A stretch of 15,025 nucleotides of DNA from CAYSLZ01 sp964547295. Its GTDB lineage: Bacteria > Patescibacteriota > Microgenomatia > UBA12405 > JAHJSD01. The notes beneath the pieces are model-generated. The model did no database searches, was not told where the DNA came from, and worked only from the letters and a program-made list of their open reading frames with translations. A program made the position numbers and the translations under genes. Below, in pieces: positions 1-6,313 of the stretch (the stretch's first letter is position 1; every line of letters starts with the position of its first letter). The stretch is taken from positions 1 to 15,025 of the forward strand of contig CAZJMH010000016.1 in assembly GCA_964547295.1 (NCBI GenBank). Direction: 5' to 3'.

Positions 1-1207
1 ATTCAACATTAATATTTTCACTGCCAATTTTTTCTTGAATTTTTTGACTACTAACGCCTGACAAGGCCTGTTCAGACTCTCGACCTTTAACTTTATAAAT
101 TGGCAACAAATATAATTTATCAATTCCACCCCAACATTTTCCAAATCGTTCAAATAACTGCCATGTTCTTTCATATTGATGCGGTTCAAAAACTGCCGCT
201 GTTTTCTTTTCGGGAAAAGCATCATTTAAGGAAGATAAAACTGCTTCTATTTGGTCTGGATGATGACCGTAATCAAGAATAATAGGCGTATTTTTTATTT
301 CACCAATTTTTTCTAACCGTAATCGACAGCCTGAAAAAAGTGACAAACCCTTTATTGCTTTATCAATCTTGATTCCCTGATTAACGGCAGTTTCCAAAGC
401 GGCTAAAGCATTATAAACATTATGTTTGCCGGGTAAATCAAGTGTCAGTGTCCGCTCATCTCCGTCAAAATTAATTTCCGAAACCGACCCCCAGCCTTTA
501 GACTGATAAGAAATTAGTTCTTCACCATACATTTTGGTTTGCAGTCCTTGTTGGTCAGCAAATTTCAATAACCCCCCTACTCGCCGGTCATGACAGTAGC
601 CTATAACCAAACCATCTTTTTTCATTTGGCTGATTAATTTTTTAAAAGAATCAACGACATCGTCAAGTGAATCATAAAAATCAGGGTGGTCATAAGCGAT
701 ATTGGTAATTATCAAAATATTCGGATTAAGCGATAAAAACTGTTCCTTATATTCACAGGCCTCAACAACAAAAATATCCTCTTTTCCATACCGATAAAAC
801 CCTTCCCCAACAATAACATTAATGTCCCTTTCTGCTTGTTCAAATAAAGTGTTCAACATAGAAGTAGTTGTTGTCTTACCGTGAGCGCCGGCAACTGCAA
901 TTGTAAAATAATCTTTGGTTATTTCACCTAACGCTTGAAAATATGTTGAAGTTTTAATGCCTTTATTTTTAGCCGTTTGTATTTCAGAATGCGACTGGTC
1001 AATATTGGGATGAATCAACCAATCTAAATCACTGTTGATATGACTCGGGCTGTTGCCTTTTTCAAACTTAACTCCTTTTTTCAGCAACGGCTCAATACGG
1101 ACATTAATATCTATGTCACAGCCGCTGACCTGATCGCCGTTTTCAACCAACCAGCCCGCCAAAGCACTCAATCCAGCTCCACCCAGTCCTAAAATATGGA
1201 CATTCAT
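1..1207 (-). CDS. murC: UDP-N-acetylmuramate--L-alanine ligase MurC, C-terminus cut by window edge
   Basis: Cytoplasmic Mur ligase that adds L-Ala to UDP-MurNAc with ATP in peptidoglycan synthesis. The read starts at ATG 1207 and is open to base 1, giving 402 codons; families run about 450 residues, so the last part lies outside. Visible motifs: N-terminal Rossmann-like loop HILGLGGAGLSALAG (residues 4-18), Mur ligase P-loop AVAGAHGKTTTT (104-115), the central GKHNVYNALAA, the third-domain DYGHHPDQI and FEPHQYERT. The first two residues of the loop differ little from GIGGIGMS, and DYGHHP plus HGKTTT separate MurC from MurD/E/F. It is the last visible gene on the minus strand after pth, but a TAGAAT box 6 nt upstream and no Shine-Dalgarno suggest its own leaderless transcript. 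MurC versus the related Mpl ligase cannot be fully excluded from the partial read. Confidence 0.93.
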   Translation of the reverse strand, partial: MNVHILGLGGAGLSALAGWLVENGDQVSGCDIDINVRIEPLLKKGVKFEKGNSPSHINSDLDWLIHPNIDQSHSEIQTAKNKGIKTSTYFQALGEITKDYFTIAVAGAHGKTTTTSMLNTLFEQAERDINVIVGEGFYRYGKEDIFVVEACEYKEQFLSLNPNILIITNIAYDHPDFYDSLDDVVDSFKKLISQMKKDGLVIGYCHDRRVGGLLKFADQQGLQTKMYGEELISYQSKGWGSVSEINFDGDERTLTLDLPGKHNVYNALAALETAVNQGIKIDKAIKGLSLFSGCRLRLEKIGEIKNTPIILDYGHHPDQIEAVLSSLNDAFPEKKTAAVFEPHQYERTWQLFERFGKCWGGIDKLYLLPIYKVKGRESEQALSGVSSQKIQEKIGSENINVE

Positions 1208-1213
1208 TCTCTA

Positions 1214-1219
1214 ATTCTA
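1214..1219 (-). promoter_or_regulatory. Predicted -10 box of murC (TAGAAT)
   Basis: TAGAAT, five of six matches to TATAAT, ends 6 nt before the murC ATG. Transcription from it would start at or beside the ATG, giving a leaderless message, the same geometry as at most first genes in this window. No convincing -35 box was seen. Confidence 0.5.
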
Positions 1220-1229
1220 TCTAATCTCA

Positions 1230-1263
1230 CCCCAAATCTCCACCCCTTATCCCAACAATCCCC
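1230..1263 (-). other. G-rich tract, possible G-quadruplex, upstream of murC
   Basis: On the minus strand four G-runs of 4, 3, 4 and 4 bases are spaced by 6, 4 and 9 nt. The last loop is longer than the usual 7 nt limit, so this is a borderline quadruplex. It lies just upstream of the predicted murC -10 box in an 89 bp gap that holds no gene. Confidence 0.3.
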
Positions 1264-1274
1264 TTTTTCCTTTC

Positions 1275-1300
1275 CTAACTCCTACGATCGTAGCATTTAG
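1275..1300. repeat. Palindrome with CTACGATCGTAG core after pth
   Basis: A perfect 12 bp palindrome CTACGATCGTAG (1282-1293) is flanked by CTAA on the left and TTAG on the right, three bases away on each side, so the 13-base arms pair with only two mismatches. The right arm contains the pth stop codon (1297-1299). The same core recurs at 10255-10266, also immediately after a stop codon. It may act as a terminator or RNA 3' end, or be a mobile palindromic element; no T-run follows on the minus strand. Confidence 0.7.
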
Positions 1301-1806
1301 CGGAGCAAATTAACTATTTTTTCAAAAATATTTTCTAATTCTTCCCTTTCCTCTTTAGTAAAATGCATCAGGACGTAATTCTCGGCAGGAATGTCTTCTG
1401 GCGGGCGGCCGATGCCAATTCTGATCCGGCCAAAATCTTGACTACCTAAAACATCAATAATTGACTGAACACCTTTATGCCCAGCCGCTCCCCGGTCACG
1501 CTGAATTTTATATTCCCCAAAGGGGATATCAAGATCGTCATGCACGACAAATAAGGCGGTAGGTGTTAGTGGTTCGCGATTAGTGAAATTCAAAATTTGT
1601 TGAAGGCAAATACCAGAGTTATTCATCAGGCAATCAAGAAACACCACTTGCCAGCCGTTTTTCAGTTTGACTGCTTTCCCCTTTTTGAACTTTTGAACAT
1701 TGAAACATTCGAACTTCTTCACCAAAAATTCTCCGAATTTCTCGCCCACATTATGCCGGGTATTTCTATACTTCTCCCCAGTATTTCCTAAACAAACGAG
1801 GTTCAT
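1297..1806 (-). CDS. pth: Peptidyl-tRNA hydrolase
   Basis: Cleaves the ester bond of peptidyl-tRNAs dropped from ribosomes and recycles tRNA; cytoplasmic. At 169 residues it is shorter than the roughly 190 of E. coli Pth. The signature CLGNTGEKYRNTRHNVG (5-21) carries catalytic His18; the substrate-contact Met61-Asn62 lies in LMNNSG, and HDDLDIPFG (89-97) holds the catalytic Asp. The motif usually read GHNG is GHKG here (109-112), a substitution at a tRNA-contacting Asn that is worth noting but does not change the call. The ATG overlaps the stop of the upstream membrane-protein gene as ATGA, so translation is probably coupled. A CTACGATCGTAG palindrome covers its stop codon. Confidence 0.95.
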   Translation of the reverse strand: MNLVCLGNTGEKYRNTRHNVGEKFGEFLVKKFECFNVQKFKKGKAVKLKNGWQVVFLDCLMNNSGICLQQILNFTNREPLTPTALFVVHDDLDIPFGEYKIQRDRGAAGHKGVQSIIDVLGSQDFGRIRIGIGRPPEDIPAENYVLMHFTKEEREELENIFEKIVNLLR

Positions 1807-2174
1807 TGACTTAATTGTCTTTGCAATTGTTCAAGATCTTCCTGATTGAGGTTCTGAGGTAATTGTTGTTGCAAGTTGTTTTCAGGCATCGGCATAATCT
1901 TGTTCCAATCAACCTGCTGTAAACTATCTTCAACCAACTGGCCCATCAAATTACCTAAATTTACTTGTGAAATTAAATAAGCAATTATCCCAAAAATTAT
2001 TACATATCCAACTAAACTACCGAGAGCGTGAAAAATACCGGCAAGAAAGTTAAAAAAAGCGAATTTAAATGGATTGGCCGAGTAGATCATATGCCGGCCC
2101 GACCTTCGCAGACTTTTAAGATTACTGTTCAATTCTTTTATCTCTTTACTTAACTCTTTATTTTCTTCGGTCAT
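1803..2174 (-). CDS. Small membrane protein, DUF5665-like
   Basis: A 123-residue protein with three parts: a charged, helical N-terminus (1-30), one or two closely spaced hydrophobic segments (about 36-72, with NPFKFAFFNFLAG and LGSLVGYVIIFG), and a Gln-rich hydrophilic tail (91-123) full of LQQQL-type runs. The order Asn-Pro, then NFLAG, then a Gly-rich hydrophobic helix matches my memory of DUF5665, a family of unknown function; I cannot confirm it by search. It lies first in a minus-strand unit and overlaps pth by ATGA. The predicted -10 sequence is weak (TAATAT, 6 nt upstream). It also lies just downstream of the tRNA-Ile, so read-through from mtaB is possible. Confidence 0.75.
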   Translation of the reverse strand: MTEENKELSKEIKELNSNLKSLRRSGRHMIYSANPFKFAFFNFLAGIFHALGSLVGYVIIFGIIAYLISQVNLGNLMGQLVEDSLQQVDWNKIMPMPENNLQQQLPQNLNQEDLEQLQRQLSQ

Positions 2175-2180
2175 AATCTA

Positions 2181-2186
2181 ATATTA
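2181..2186 (-). promoter_or_regulatory. Weak candidate -10 (TAATAT) of the DUF5665-like gene
   Basis: TAATAT ends 6 nt before ATG 2174, matching the spacing seen at other genes here, but only four of six bases match the consensus. No Shine-Dalgarno is present. Confidence 0.3.
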
Positions 2187-2217
2187 AATATAAAATGGTC
2201 AGTGGTCAAATAAGACT

Positions 2218-2293
2218 TGGTGGGCCCGGATGGATTCGAACCATCGACCCCTGACTTATAAGATCAGTGCTCTAACCCCTGAGCTACGGGCCC
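2218..2293 (-). tRNA. tRNA-Ile, anticodon UAU, CCA encoded
   Basis: A 76 nt cloverleaf: acceptor GGGCCCG/CGGGCCC, D-stem GCTC/GAGC with an 8-base loop, anticodon stem CTGAT/GTCAG (one T-G pair), loop CTTATAA, T-arm GATGG-TTCGAAT-CCATC, discriminator A (2221) and genomic CCA (2220-2218). The loop places UAU at positions 34-36, so it reads AUA. The body resembles bacterial tRNA-Ile(GAU), supporting isoleucine identity. Most bacteria read AUA with a CAU tRNA modified to lysidine by TilS, so UAU is uncommon. The 5' ten bases overlap the end of mtaB on the same strand, and the gene has no evident promoter of its own, so it is probably processed from the mtaB transcript. Confidence 0.93.
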
Positions 2294-3603
2294 AAGATTG
2301 ACGCCTTAAGTATATCAAAATTCAGCCCAGCGAACAATCTCACTTTAGTGACAATCGGTGTGGTTAATTTCTTTTTTAAATTAATCTTGATCGGAATATA
2401 GTTATCAGTTGATCCATCACCGCTGCCCCAAACTTTAGCCACGGCTGATCTCCCAATTTGGGACTGCCAAAATTGATGGCGGAGCTTTTTCTCTATTTTT
2501 TGTAATTTTTTACTCCTGGCTTTTTTAACTTTCGGGTCGACTCTCCCCCATTCTTTTCTTTTAGCAAAAGCATGAGTTCCTTTTCTTGGTGAATATCGAA
2601 AAATATGAATCTGCCCAAATTTCATTTTCCGGCAAAAATTCAAGGTTTTTTGAAAATCTTCTTCTCCTTCACCAGGAAAACCGACAATCACGTCGGTGGT
2701 AATATTTATTCCTTCAATACCCTGCCGAAGCCTTTTTACAATTTTGCTAAATTGCGCTGTTGTATAATCCCGATTCATCATTTTTAAAATCCGGTCACTT
2801 CCTGATTGTAAACTCAAATGCAAATGCCTGGCTAGCCTCTCCCTATCTGACCCATGAAATAAACAAACCAACTCTTCAACTATTGTTCCGGATCCGGAAT
2901 TATAGTTGATTTTTTGATATTCAACTAATGTCGGATTAATTGAACCTAAGCGAAGGAGCTGAACATCTGTCCTAGTTAAAACTTTCTCAACCAAATCAAT
3001 CCATGTTCGACCATTATCGTTATACTGAGAAACGTTTTGGCCGGTTAAAACTATCTCTACTGCCCCAACATCAACCGCCAAATTAACTTTATCAATTATT
3101 TCTTCAATGGGGATACTGATAGAAGAACCCCGAACCAGAGCTGGTAAACAATAGGCACACTGATTATGACAACCAGATTGAATTTTAATCAACACCCGCC
3201 CGTTCACTTGTATACAGTGTACACCTCGGAGGAGCCCCTTTGGAACACCATCCGAGGTGTACACATCGCCTTCAGCCCTTTTCCACTTCCCCTGATTACT
3301 TATCATATTATCTATACCCTCTACTTCTATACCCCCAAACTGGTTAATCTTATCCACCCAACAGCCGGCGGCAACCAGCCTAGCCCGTGGATTTTCCCGC
3401 CTCAAACGCCTAATTTCTTTTCTTGTCTCTCTTTCAGCTTTTTTAGTTACTACGCAGGTATTAACAACAATCAAATCTGCATCCCCGGGGTTAGATGCTT
3501 TATCCCAACCGGATTTAATCAACTGCGCTTCCAAATCCTGGCTCTCCGCCTGGTTTAACCGACAGCCGAGAGTAGAAATGTAAAAGTTCTTTATTTTAGA
3601 CAT
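2284..3603 (-). CDS. mtaB: tRNA methylthiotransferase (radical SAM), MtaB-like
   Basis: Predicted to add a methylthio group to t6A37 of tRNAs reading ANN codons, using two Fe-S clusters and SAM. From ATG 3603 it has 439 residues, the usual size. Cys14 (TLGCRLNQAES), Cys50 (VNTCVVT) and Cys81 (AAGCWVD) fit the N-terminal UPF0004 cluster; Cys145, Cys149 and Cys152 form the CxxxCxxC radical SAM motif in SGCHNQCAYC; a TRAM-like domain ends the protein (about 375-439). TLGCRLNQ favours MtaB over MiaB or RimO. The 3603 start is chosen because a TATAAT box ends 6 nt upstream of it; a TTG at 3624 would place that box inside the coding region. Residues about 114-129 are encoded by a 14 bp inverted repeat. 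The stop codon TAG (2286-2284) lies inside the tRNA-Ile gene. Confidence 0.88.
   Translation of the reverse strand: MSKIKNFYISTLGCRLNQAESQDLEAQLIKSGWDKASNPGDADLIVVNTCVVTKKAERETRKEIRRLRRENPRARLVAAGCWVDKINQFGGIEVEGIDNMISNQGKWKRAEGDVYTSDGVPKGLLRGVHCIQVNGRVLIKIQSGCHNQCAYCLPALVRGSSISIPIEEIIDKVNLAVDVGAVEIVLTGQNVSQYNDNGRTWIDLVEKVLTRTDVQLLRLGSINPTLVEYQKINYNSGSGTIVEELVCLFHGSDRERLARHLHLSLQSGSDRILKMMNRDYTTAQFSKIVKRLRQGIEGINITTDVIVGFPGEGEEDFQKTLNFCRKMKFGQIHIFRYSPRKGTHAFAKRKEWGRVDPKVKKARSKKLQKIEKKLRHQFWQSQIGRSAVAKVWGSGDGSTDNYIPIKINLKKKLTTPIVTKVRLFAGLNFDILKASILGP
3217..3264. repeat. Perfect 14 bp inverted repeat inside mtaB
   Basis: GTGTACACCTCGGA (3217-3230) and its exact reverse complement (3251-3264) flank a 20-base loop. 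It is in frame and codes for the variable linker (residues about 114-129) between the UPF0004 and radical SAM domains, where an insertion is tolerated. Each arm also contains the self-complementary GTGTACAC. It could be an inserted palindromic element or an RNA hairpin. Confidence 0.8.
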
Positions 3604-3609
3604 AGATGT

Positions 3610-3615
3610 ATTATA
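3610..3615 (-). promoter_or_regulatory. Predicted -10 box of mtaB (TATAAT)
   Basis: A perfect TATAAT ends 6 nt before ATG 3603, predicting a leaderless message and fixing the start codon. A poor TTTAGA lies about 18 nt further upstream. It would also drive the tRNA-Ile. Confidence 0.6.
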
Positions 3616-3652
3616 GTTGATCAATCAGTTTACTCTAAACCTAAAGTAAGCA

Positions 3653-3684
3653 AATGGTTAAATGGCTAGATGGCTGAATGGCTA
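3653..3684. repeat. Octamer tandem repeat, four copies
   Basis: Four 8 bp units, AATGGTTA, AATGGCTA, GATGGCTG and AATGGCTA, lie in the 125 bp gap between mtaB and tRNA-Arg; a fifth, degraded unit may follow. It has no coding role. It resembles the other short-period repeats in this window. Confidence 0.75.
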
Positions 3685-3712
3685 GAATGCGGAAAACAAT
3701 TTAATTGAAAAA

Positions 3713-3721
3713 TGTTAAAAT
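3713..3721 (+). promoter_or_regulatory. Extended -10 promoter of tRNA-Arg
   Basis: TGTTAAAAT has the TGn extension and five of six -10 matches, and ends 7 nt before the first base of the tRNA, so the transcript would start at or next to the mature 5' end. No good -35 box was seen. Confidence 0.5.
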
Positions 3722-3728
3722 TAGTTGA

Positions 3729-3800
3729 GCCCTTATAGTTCAATGGATAGAACAGACCCCTCCTAAGGGTCAGATCCAGGTTCGACTCCTGGTAAGGGCA
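3729..3800 (+). tRNA. tRNA-Arg, anticodon CCU
   Basis: A 72 nt cloverleaf: acceptor GCCCTTA/TAAGGGC, D-stem GTTC/GAAC, anticodon stem GACCC/GGGTC with loop CTCCTAA (anticodon CCU, reading AGG), 4-base variable region, T-arm CCAGG-TTCGACT-CCTGG, discriminator A. CCA is not encoded (CAA follows), unlike the nearby tRNA-Ile, so this cell should need a CCA-adding enzyme. It stands alone, 44 bp ahead of the next gene. Confidence 0.94.
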
Positions 3801-3806
3801 CAAAAG

Positions 3807-3834
3807 CAATTTGCAATTTGCAATTTACAATTTA
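3807..3834. repeat. Heptamer tandem repeat CAATTTG/CAATTTA
   Basis: Four 7 bp units, two CAATTTG and two CAATTTA, fill the gap between tRNA-Arg and the next gene and run into its predicted -10 box. It is the intergenic counterpart of the heptamer repeat inside tatD. Confidence 0.8.
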
Positions 3835-3838
3835 CAAT
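3833..3838 (+). promoter_or_regulatory. Candidate -10 (TACAAT) of the 493-residue gene
   Basis: TACAAT, five of six matches, ends 5 nt before ATG 3844, in the heptamer repeat's tail. Read-through from the tRNA-Arg promoter is also possible. No Shine-Dalgarno is present. Confidence 0.4.
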
Positions 3839-3843
3839 AATAT

Positions 3844-5325
3844 ATGGCTAATCAAACAATTGACCTCCACTTACGAACTTATCGATCTGCCCTTCGCAGC
3901 TCAAAAAAAGTAGATATTTCTACCCTAATTCCAACTTATCTGAAAATGAAGCCCCTTATTCACCAAAAAGCAGAGTCTGACCAAATTGACCGACAAGCTT
4001 TTAACTATGCCCTTCACCGTATGCCAAAAGAAATTTTAAATACTAAATTAATTGTTATTGGACAAATCAAAGATATCTTTATCAACTCTGGGTATGATCT
4101 TGATCAATGGCAAGAAGTAGAAGCTCCAAAAAGGCGCCGTCGAATATATTACCACCCGCAAAAACAAATTTTAGCCTGTTTAACTACCTCTATTTCTGAC
4201 GTTGATGACATAATTAATCTGGTTATTTGTTTAGAAATAGAATTAGAAAAAACTATTGAAAAAGGCCTTAAAGATTTTAACGGTTTTAAATTGCCTTCAT
4301 CCCCCCCCGACTTTAAAGTAAAACTCCTTTCTGGTAGTTGGGTAAATTTTACTAAAACAGCCAGAGCTTGGTGGCAAGATATAAATAAAAAGGCTTCAGA
4401 AGAATTTAATTTAGCTCATCAAAACTTGGTTTTTGTTTCCTCCAATAATCACAGCCTGATTAATTTAATCGACAACTTTTGCCTAAAAAATAGAAAATTA
4501 ATATTCAAAGAGGTTAAAAATAATTTTCCTGATGTAAATCAAGCGATAAATCAATCTGACCTAGATGAAAAGTGTCTTATTTATTTCGCTTCACAATATG
4601 CTTTTCAATCAAATAAGAATTTATGGAAGAAAAAAATCAACCACGAAAAAAAACTTGGCATTCTGCGCTTGCAACCAAAAACAAATTTAGAACTTGAAAC
4701 CCAGATTATCCCAGGAAAACTTATCGATAAAAAATTCACCAACATGGCAATTTTAAATGTTGAATATCCTTTAGGTTTTGGCGCTTTTCATCTACTCGAA
4801 GAAGTTTTAGAAAATACCCAGAGTATAAAAGCAATTTATTTACTCGGTAAATCAGCTGTTTTAAACACCAAAATAGGCGATATTTTAATTCCTAAAATTA
4901 TTTTTGATGAACATACTAAAAACACATACATGGTTAATAATGCATTTAATAAAAGCTTTCCCAATCAATTTAAAAGTGGTTCAATCCTAGATAATCAACG
5001 CCTGGTTAGTGTCTTAGGAACCTTTTTAGAAAATGAAAAGCTGTTTAATCAATATTCAAAAAAAGAGTTTAATATTATTGAAATGGAAGCTGGACCTTAT
5101 TTAGGAGCGATTACCCAGGCCACCTATCCAAAACCAGTCCCGCAAGAAACAATAGTTGACTTATATCAACCGCCCTTTGAACTTGGCCTAGTTTATTATT
5201 CATCAGATAATCCATATATTTTATCGGACAAACTAGACAAAACGCTTGGACTATCTGGAATTGAAGCAACATACTTGTCAACAAAAGCTATAATAAACCA
5301 AATTAAAAATTTAAAAATTAACTAG
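3844..5325 (+). CDS. Uncharacterised protein with C-terminal nucleoside phosphorylase-like region
   Basis: A 493-residue soluble protein without signal peptide or membrane segment. Residues 1-290 match no family I know: an N-terminal stretch with VDISTLIPTYLKMKPLIHQK (23-42), an Arg-rich patch (97-100) and a lysine-rich middle. Residues about 300-490 recall the PNP/UDP phosphorylase and MTA/SAH nucleosidase fold: a Gly-rich strand region, GKSAVLNTKIGDILIPK (335-351) resembling the GxAGG...GDIvi segment, and IIEMEAGPYLGA (411-422) resembling the EMEA ribose-binding motif. If right, it would bind a nucleoside or nucleoside-like ligand. It converges with deoC at an 8 bp gap, which fits salvage, although convergent genes need not share a pathway. 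Start chosen as the first ATG with a TACAAT box 5 nt upstream. Gene product confident; function only tentative. Confidence 0.6.
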   Translation: MANQTIDLHLRTYRSALRSSKKVDISTLIPTYLKMKPLIHQKAESDQIDRQAFNYALHRMPKEILNTKLIVIGQIKDIFINSGYDLDQWQEVEAPKRRRRIYYHPQKQILACLTTSISDVDDIINLVICLEIELEKTIEKGLKDFNGFKLPSSPPDFKVKLLSGSWVNFTKTARAWWQDINKKASEEFNLAHQNLVFVSSNNHSLINLIDNFCLKNRKLIFKEVKNNFPDVNQAINQSDLDEKCLIYFASQYAFQSNKNLWKKKINHEKKLGILRLQPKTNLELETQIIPGKLIDKKFTNMAILNVEYPLGFGAFHLLEEVLENTQSIKAIYLLGKSAVLNTKIGDILIPKIIFDEHTKNTYMVNNAFNKSFPNQFKSGSILDNQRLVSVLGTFLENEKLFNQYSKKEFNIIEMEAGPYLGAITQATYPKPVPQETIVDLYQPPFELGLVYYSSDNPYILSDKLDKTLGLSGIEATYLSTKAIINQIKNLKIN

Positions 5326-5333
5326 AAATTATA

Positions 5334-6008
5334 TTACTCCGAAGTATTCTCGGGTTTCCGACCAGTTATTATTGCTATGCCAGCAGAAGTACCTATTCGG
5401 TCAGCTCCAGCTTTAATAAACTGATCAAATTCTTCTCGAGTATGAATTCCCCCGGCAGCTTTAACTTTAATTTTATCACCCACAGCCTGGCGTATTATTT
5501 TTACAAACTCTATTTTTGCATCACGGGGCCCAAAACCAGAAGTAGTTTTTACAAAATCAGCGCCAGATTCTAATACCAATTTTGATGACTGCCGAATTTC
5601 CTCTTCCGTTAAAAATACTGCTTCAATAATAAACTTAACAATTTTAGAACTGTCTTCAGTTTTAACAGCGCTTACAATCTGTTTTAATTCATTTAAATAT
5701 TTATCAATTTGTCCTGATTTCAACCAACCAACATTGGCAGAAACATCAATTTCATCTGCACCATCTTCTACTGCCTGCAATGCGGCAGAAACTTTTGATT
5801 CAGCAGAATCCTGACCAAGTGGGAAAGAAACAATTGTGCCAACTTTTGCCCCATTATTCAATTGCTGGCGGGCAAATTTCACCCAACAAGAATTTACAAA
5901 AGCAGCATTAAAACCATATTCTCTAACCTCATCGCAGAGTTTTTTTATATCTTCCTCGGTCGATTTTGCACTGTGGTTTGCATGGTCAATGTATTTAGCA
6001 ATATCCAT
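5334..6008 (-). CDS. deoC: Deoxyribose-phosphate aldolase
   Basis: Cleaves 2-deoxyribose 5-phosphate into glyceraldehyde 3-phosphate and acetaldehyde by a Schiff base, closing deoxynucleoside salvage; cytoplasmic TIM barrel. At 224 residues it is of normal length. The Schiff-base Lys154 lies in DFVKTTSGFG, the second active-site Lys183 in KVKAAGGI, the proton-relay Asp88 in DEIDVSANVG, and the phosphate site in DRIGTSAG (203-210). EIDVSANVG differs from the commoner EIDMVINIG. An extended -10 sequence ends 7 nt before the ATG with no Shine-Dalgarno, so a leaderless message is likely. Its nucleoside phosphorylase and phosphopentomutase partners are not adjacent on this strand; the facing 493-residue gene is a possible partner. 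Confidence 0.95.
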   Translation of the reverse strand: MDIAKYIDHANHSAKSTEEDIKKLCDEVREYGFNAAFVNSCWVKFARQQLNNGAKVGTIVSFPLGQDSAESKVSAALQAVEDGADEIDVSANVGWLKSGQIDKYLNELKQIVSAVKTEDSSKIVKFIIEAVFLTEEEIRQSSKLVLESGADFVKTTSGFGPRDAKIEFVKIIRQAVGDKIKVKAAGGIHTREEFDQFIKAGADRIGTSAGIAIITGRKPENTSE

Positions 6009-6015
6009 TTTCTTT

Positions 6016-6024
6016 AATATAACA
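6016..6024 (-). promoter_or_regulatory. Extended -10 promoter of deoC
   Basis: TGTTATATT (TGn plus TATATT) ends 7 nt before the deoC ATG, predicting transcription start at the start codon. A 15-base palindrome lies about 45 bp further upstream. Confidence 0.6.
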
Positions 6025-6313
6025 CAAGTTAGTAACTAGTAAACAGTAATAAGTAATAGGTAAAAACTATTTTGTCACAAAATGATTTATGTTCTCAAAC
6101 CTCTCGAACTTCACGAGCCTTAGCTAATTGGCTTTTTTGACCGGTATATTCAATCTTCGCAGTGATATCCAATCATGCTTTACTTTTTTACTTTACTACT
6201 CAGCACCAAAAATTATTTAACTCCAGTCAAATTTTCAGCCCGGCTAGCCGGTGCCACTCCCGATTTTTGCTTCATTTCCAAAAACATTACCTTATTTCTT
6301 TAAATTTCAAGGC
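6025..6313. other. 290 bp gap between deoC and the coiled-coil gene
   Basis: No convincing gene. On the minus strand there are only short reads: a 24-codon read from ATG 6287, and a read of about 25 codons ending GQKSQLAKAREVREV just upstream of deoC, without a usable start. These could be remnants of a decayed gene but match nothing I recognise. The gap also holds the palindromes at 6069-6083 and CCGGCTAGCCGG at 6240-6251, and short AGTAA-type repetition at about 6027-6062. Confidence 0.5.
6069..6083. promoter_or_regulatory. Palindrome ATTTTGT-C-ACAAAAT upstream of deoC
   Basis: Perfect 7 bp arms around one central base, 61 bp upstream of the deoC start and about 45 bp beyond its predicted -10. 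The form suits a dimeric regulator's operator, but no regulator gene is visible here. Confidence 0.35.

Noticed and set aside
100..282. 60-residue plus-strand frame opposite murC
   Set aside because: Antisense to a continuous murC read containing the DYGHHP and FEPHQYERT motifs.
3166..3558. 130-residue plus-strand reading frame opposite mtaB
   Set aside because: It lies wholly antisense to the well-supported mtaB, shows no family motif, and its composition is that of a shadow frame.
3604..3624. TTG 3624 as the mtaB start
   Set aside because: It would put the perfect TATAAT box inside the coding region; ATG 3603 gives the standard MtaB N-terminus.
3653..3834. CRISPR array suggested by repeated short units
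   Set aside because: Units are 7-8 bp and directly adjacent, without spacers, and no cas gene is near.
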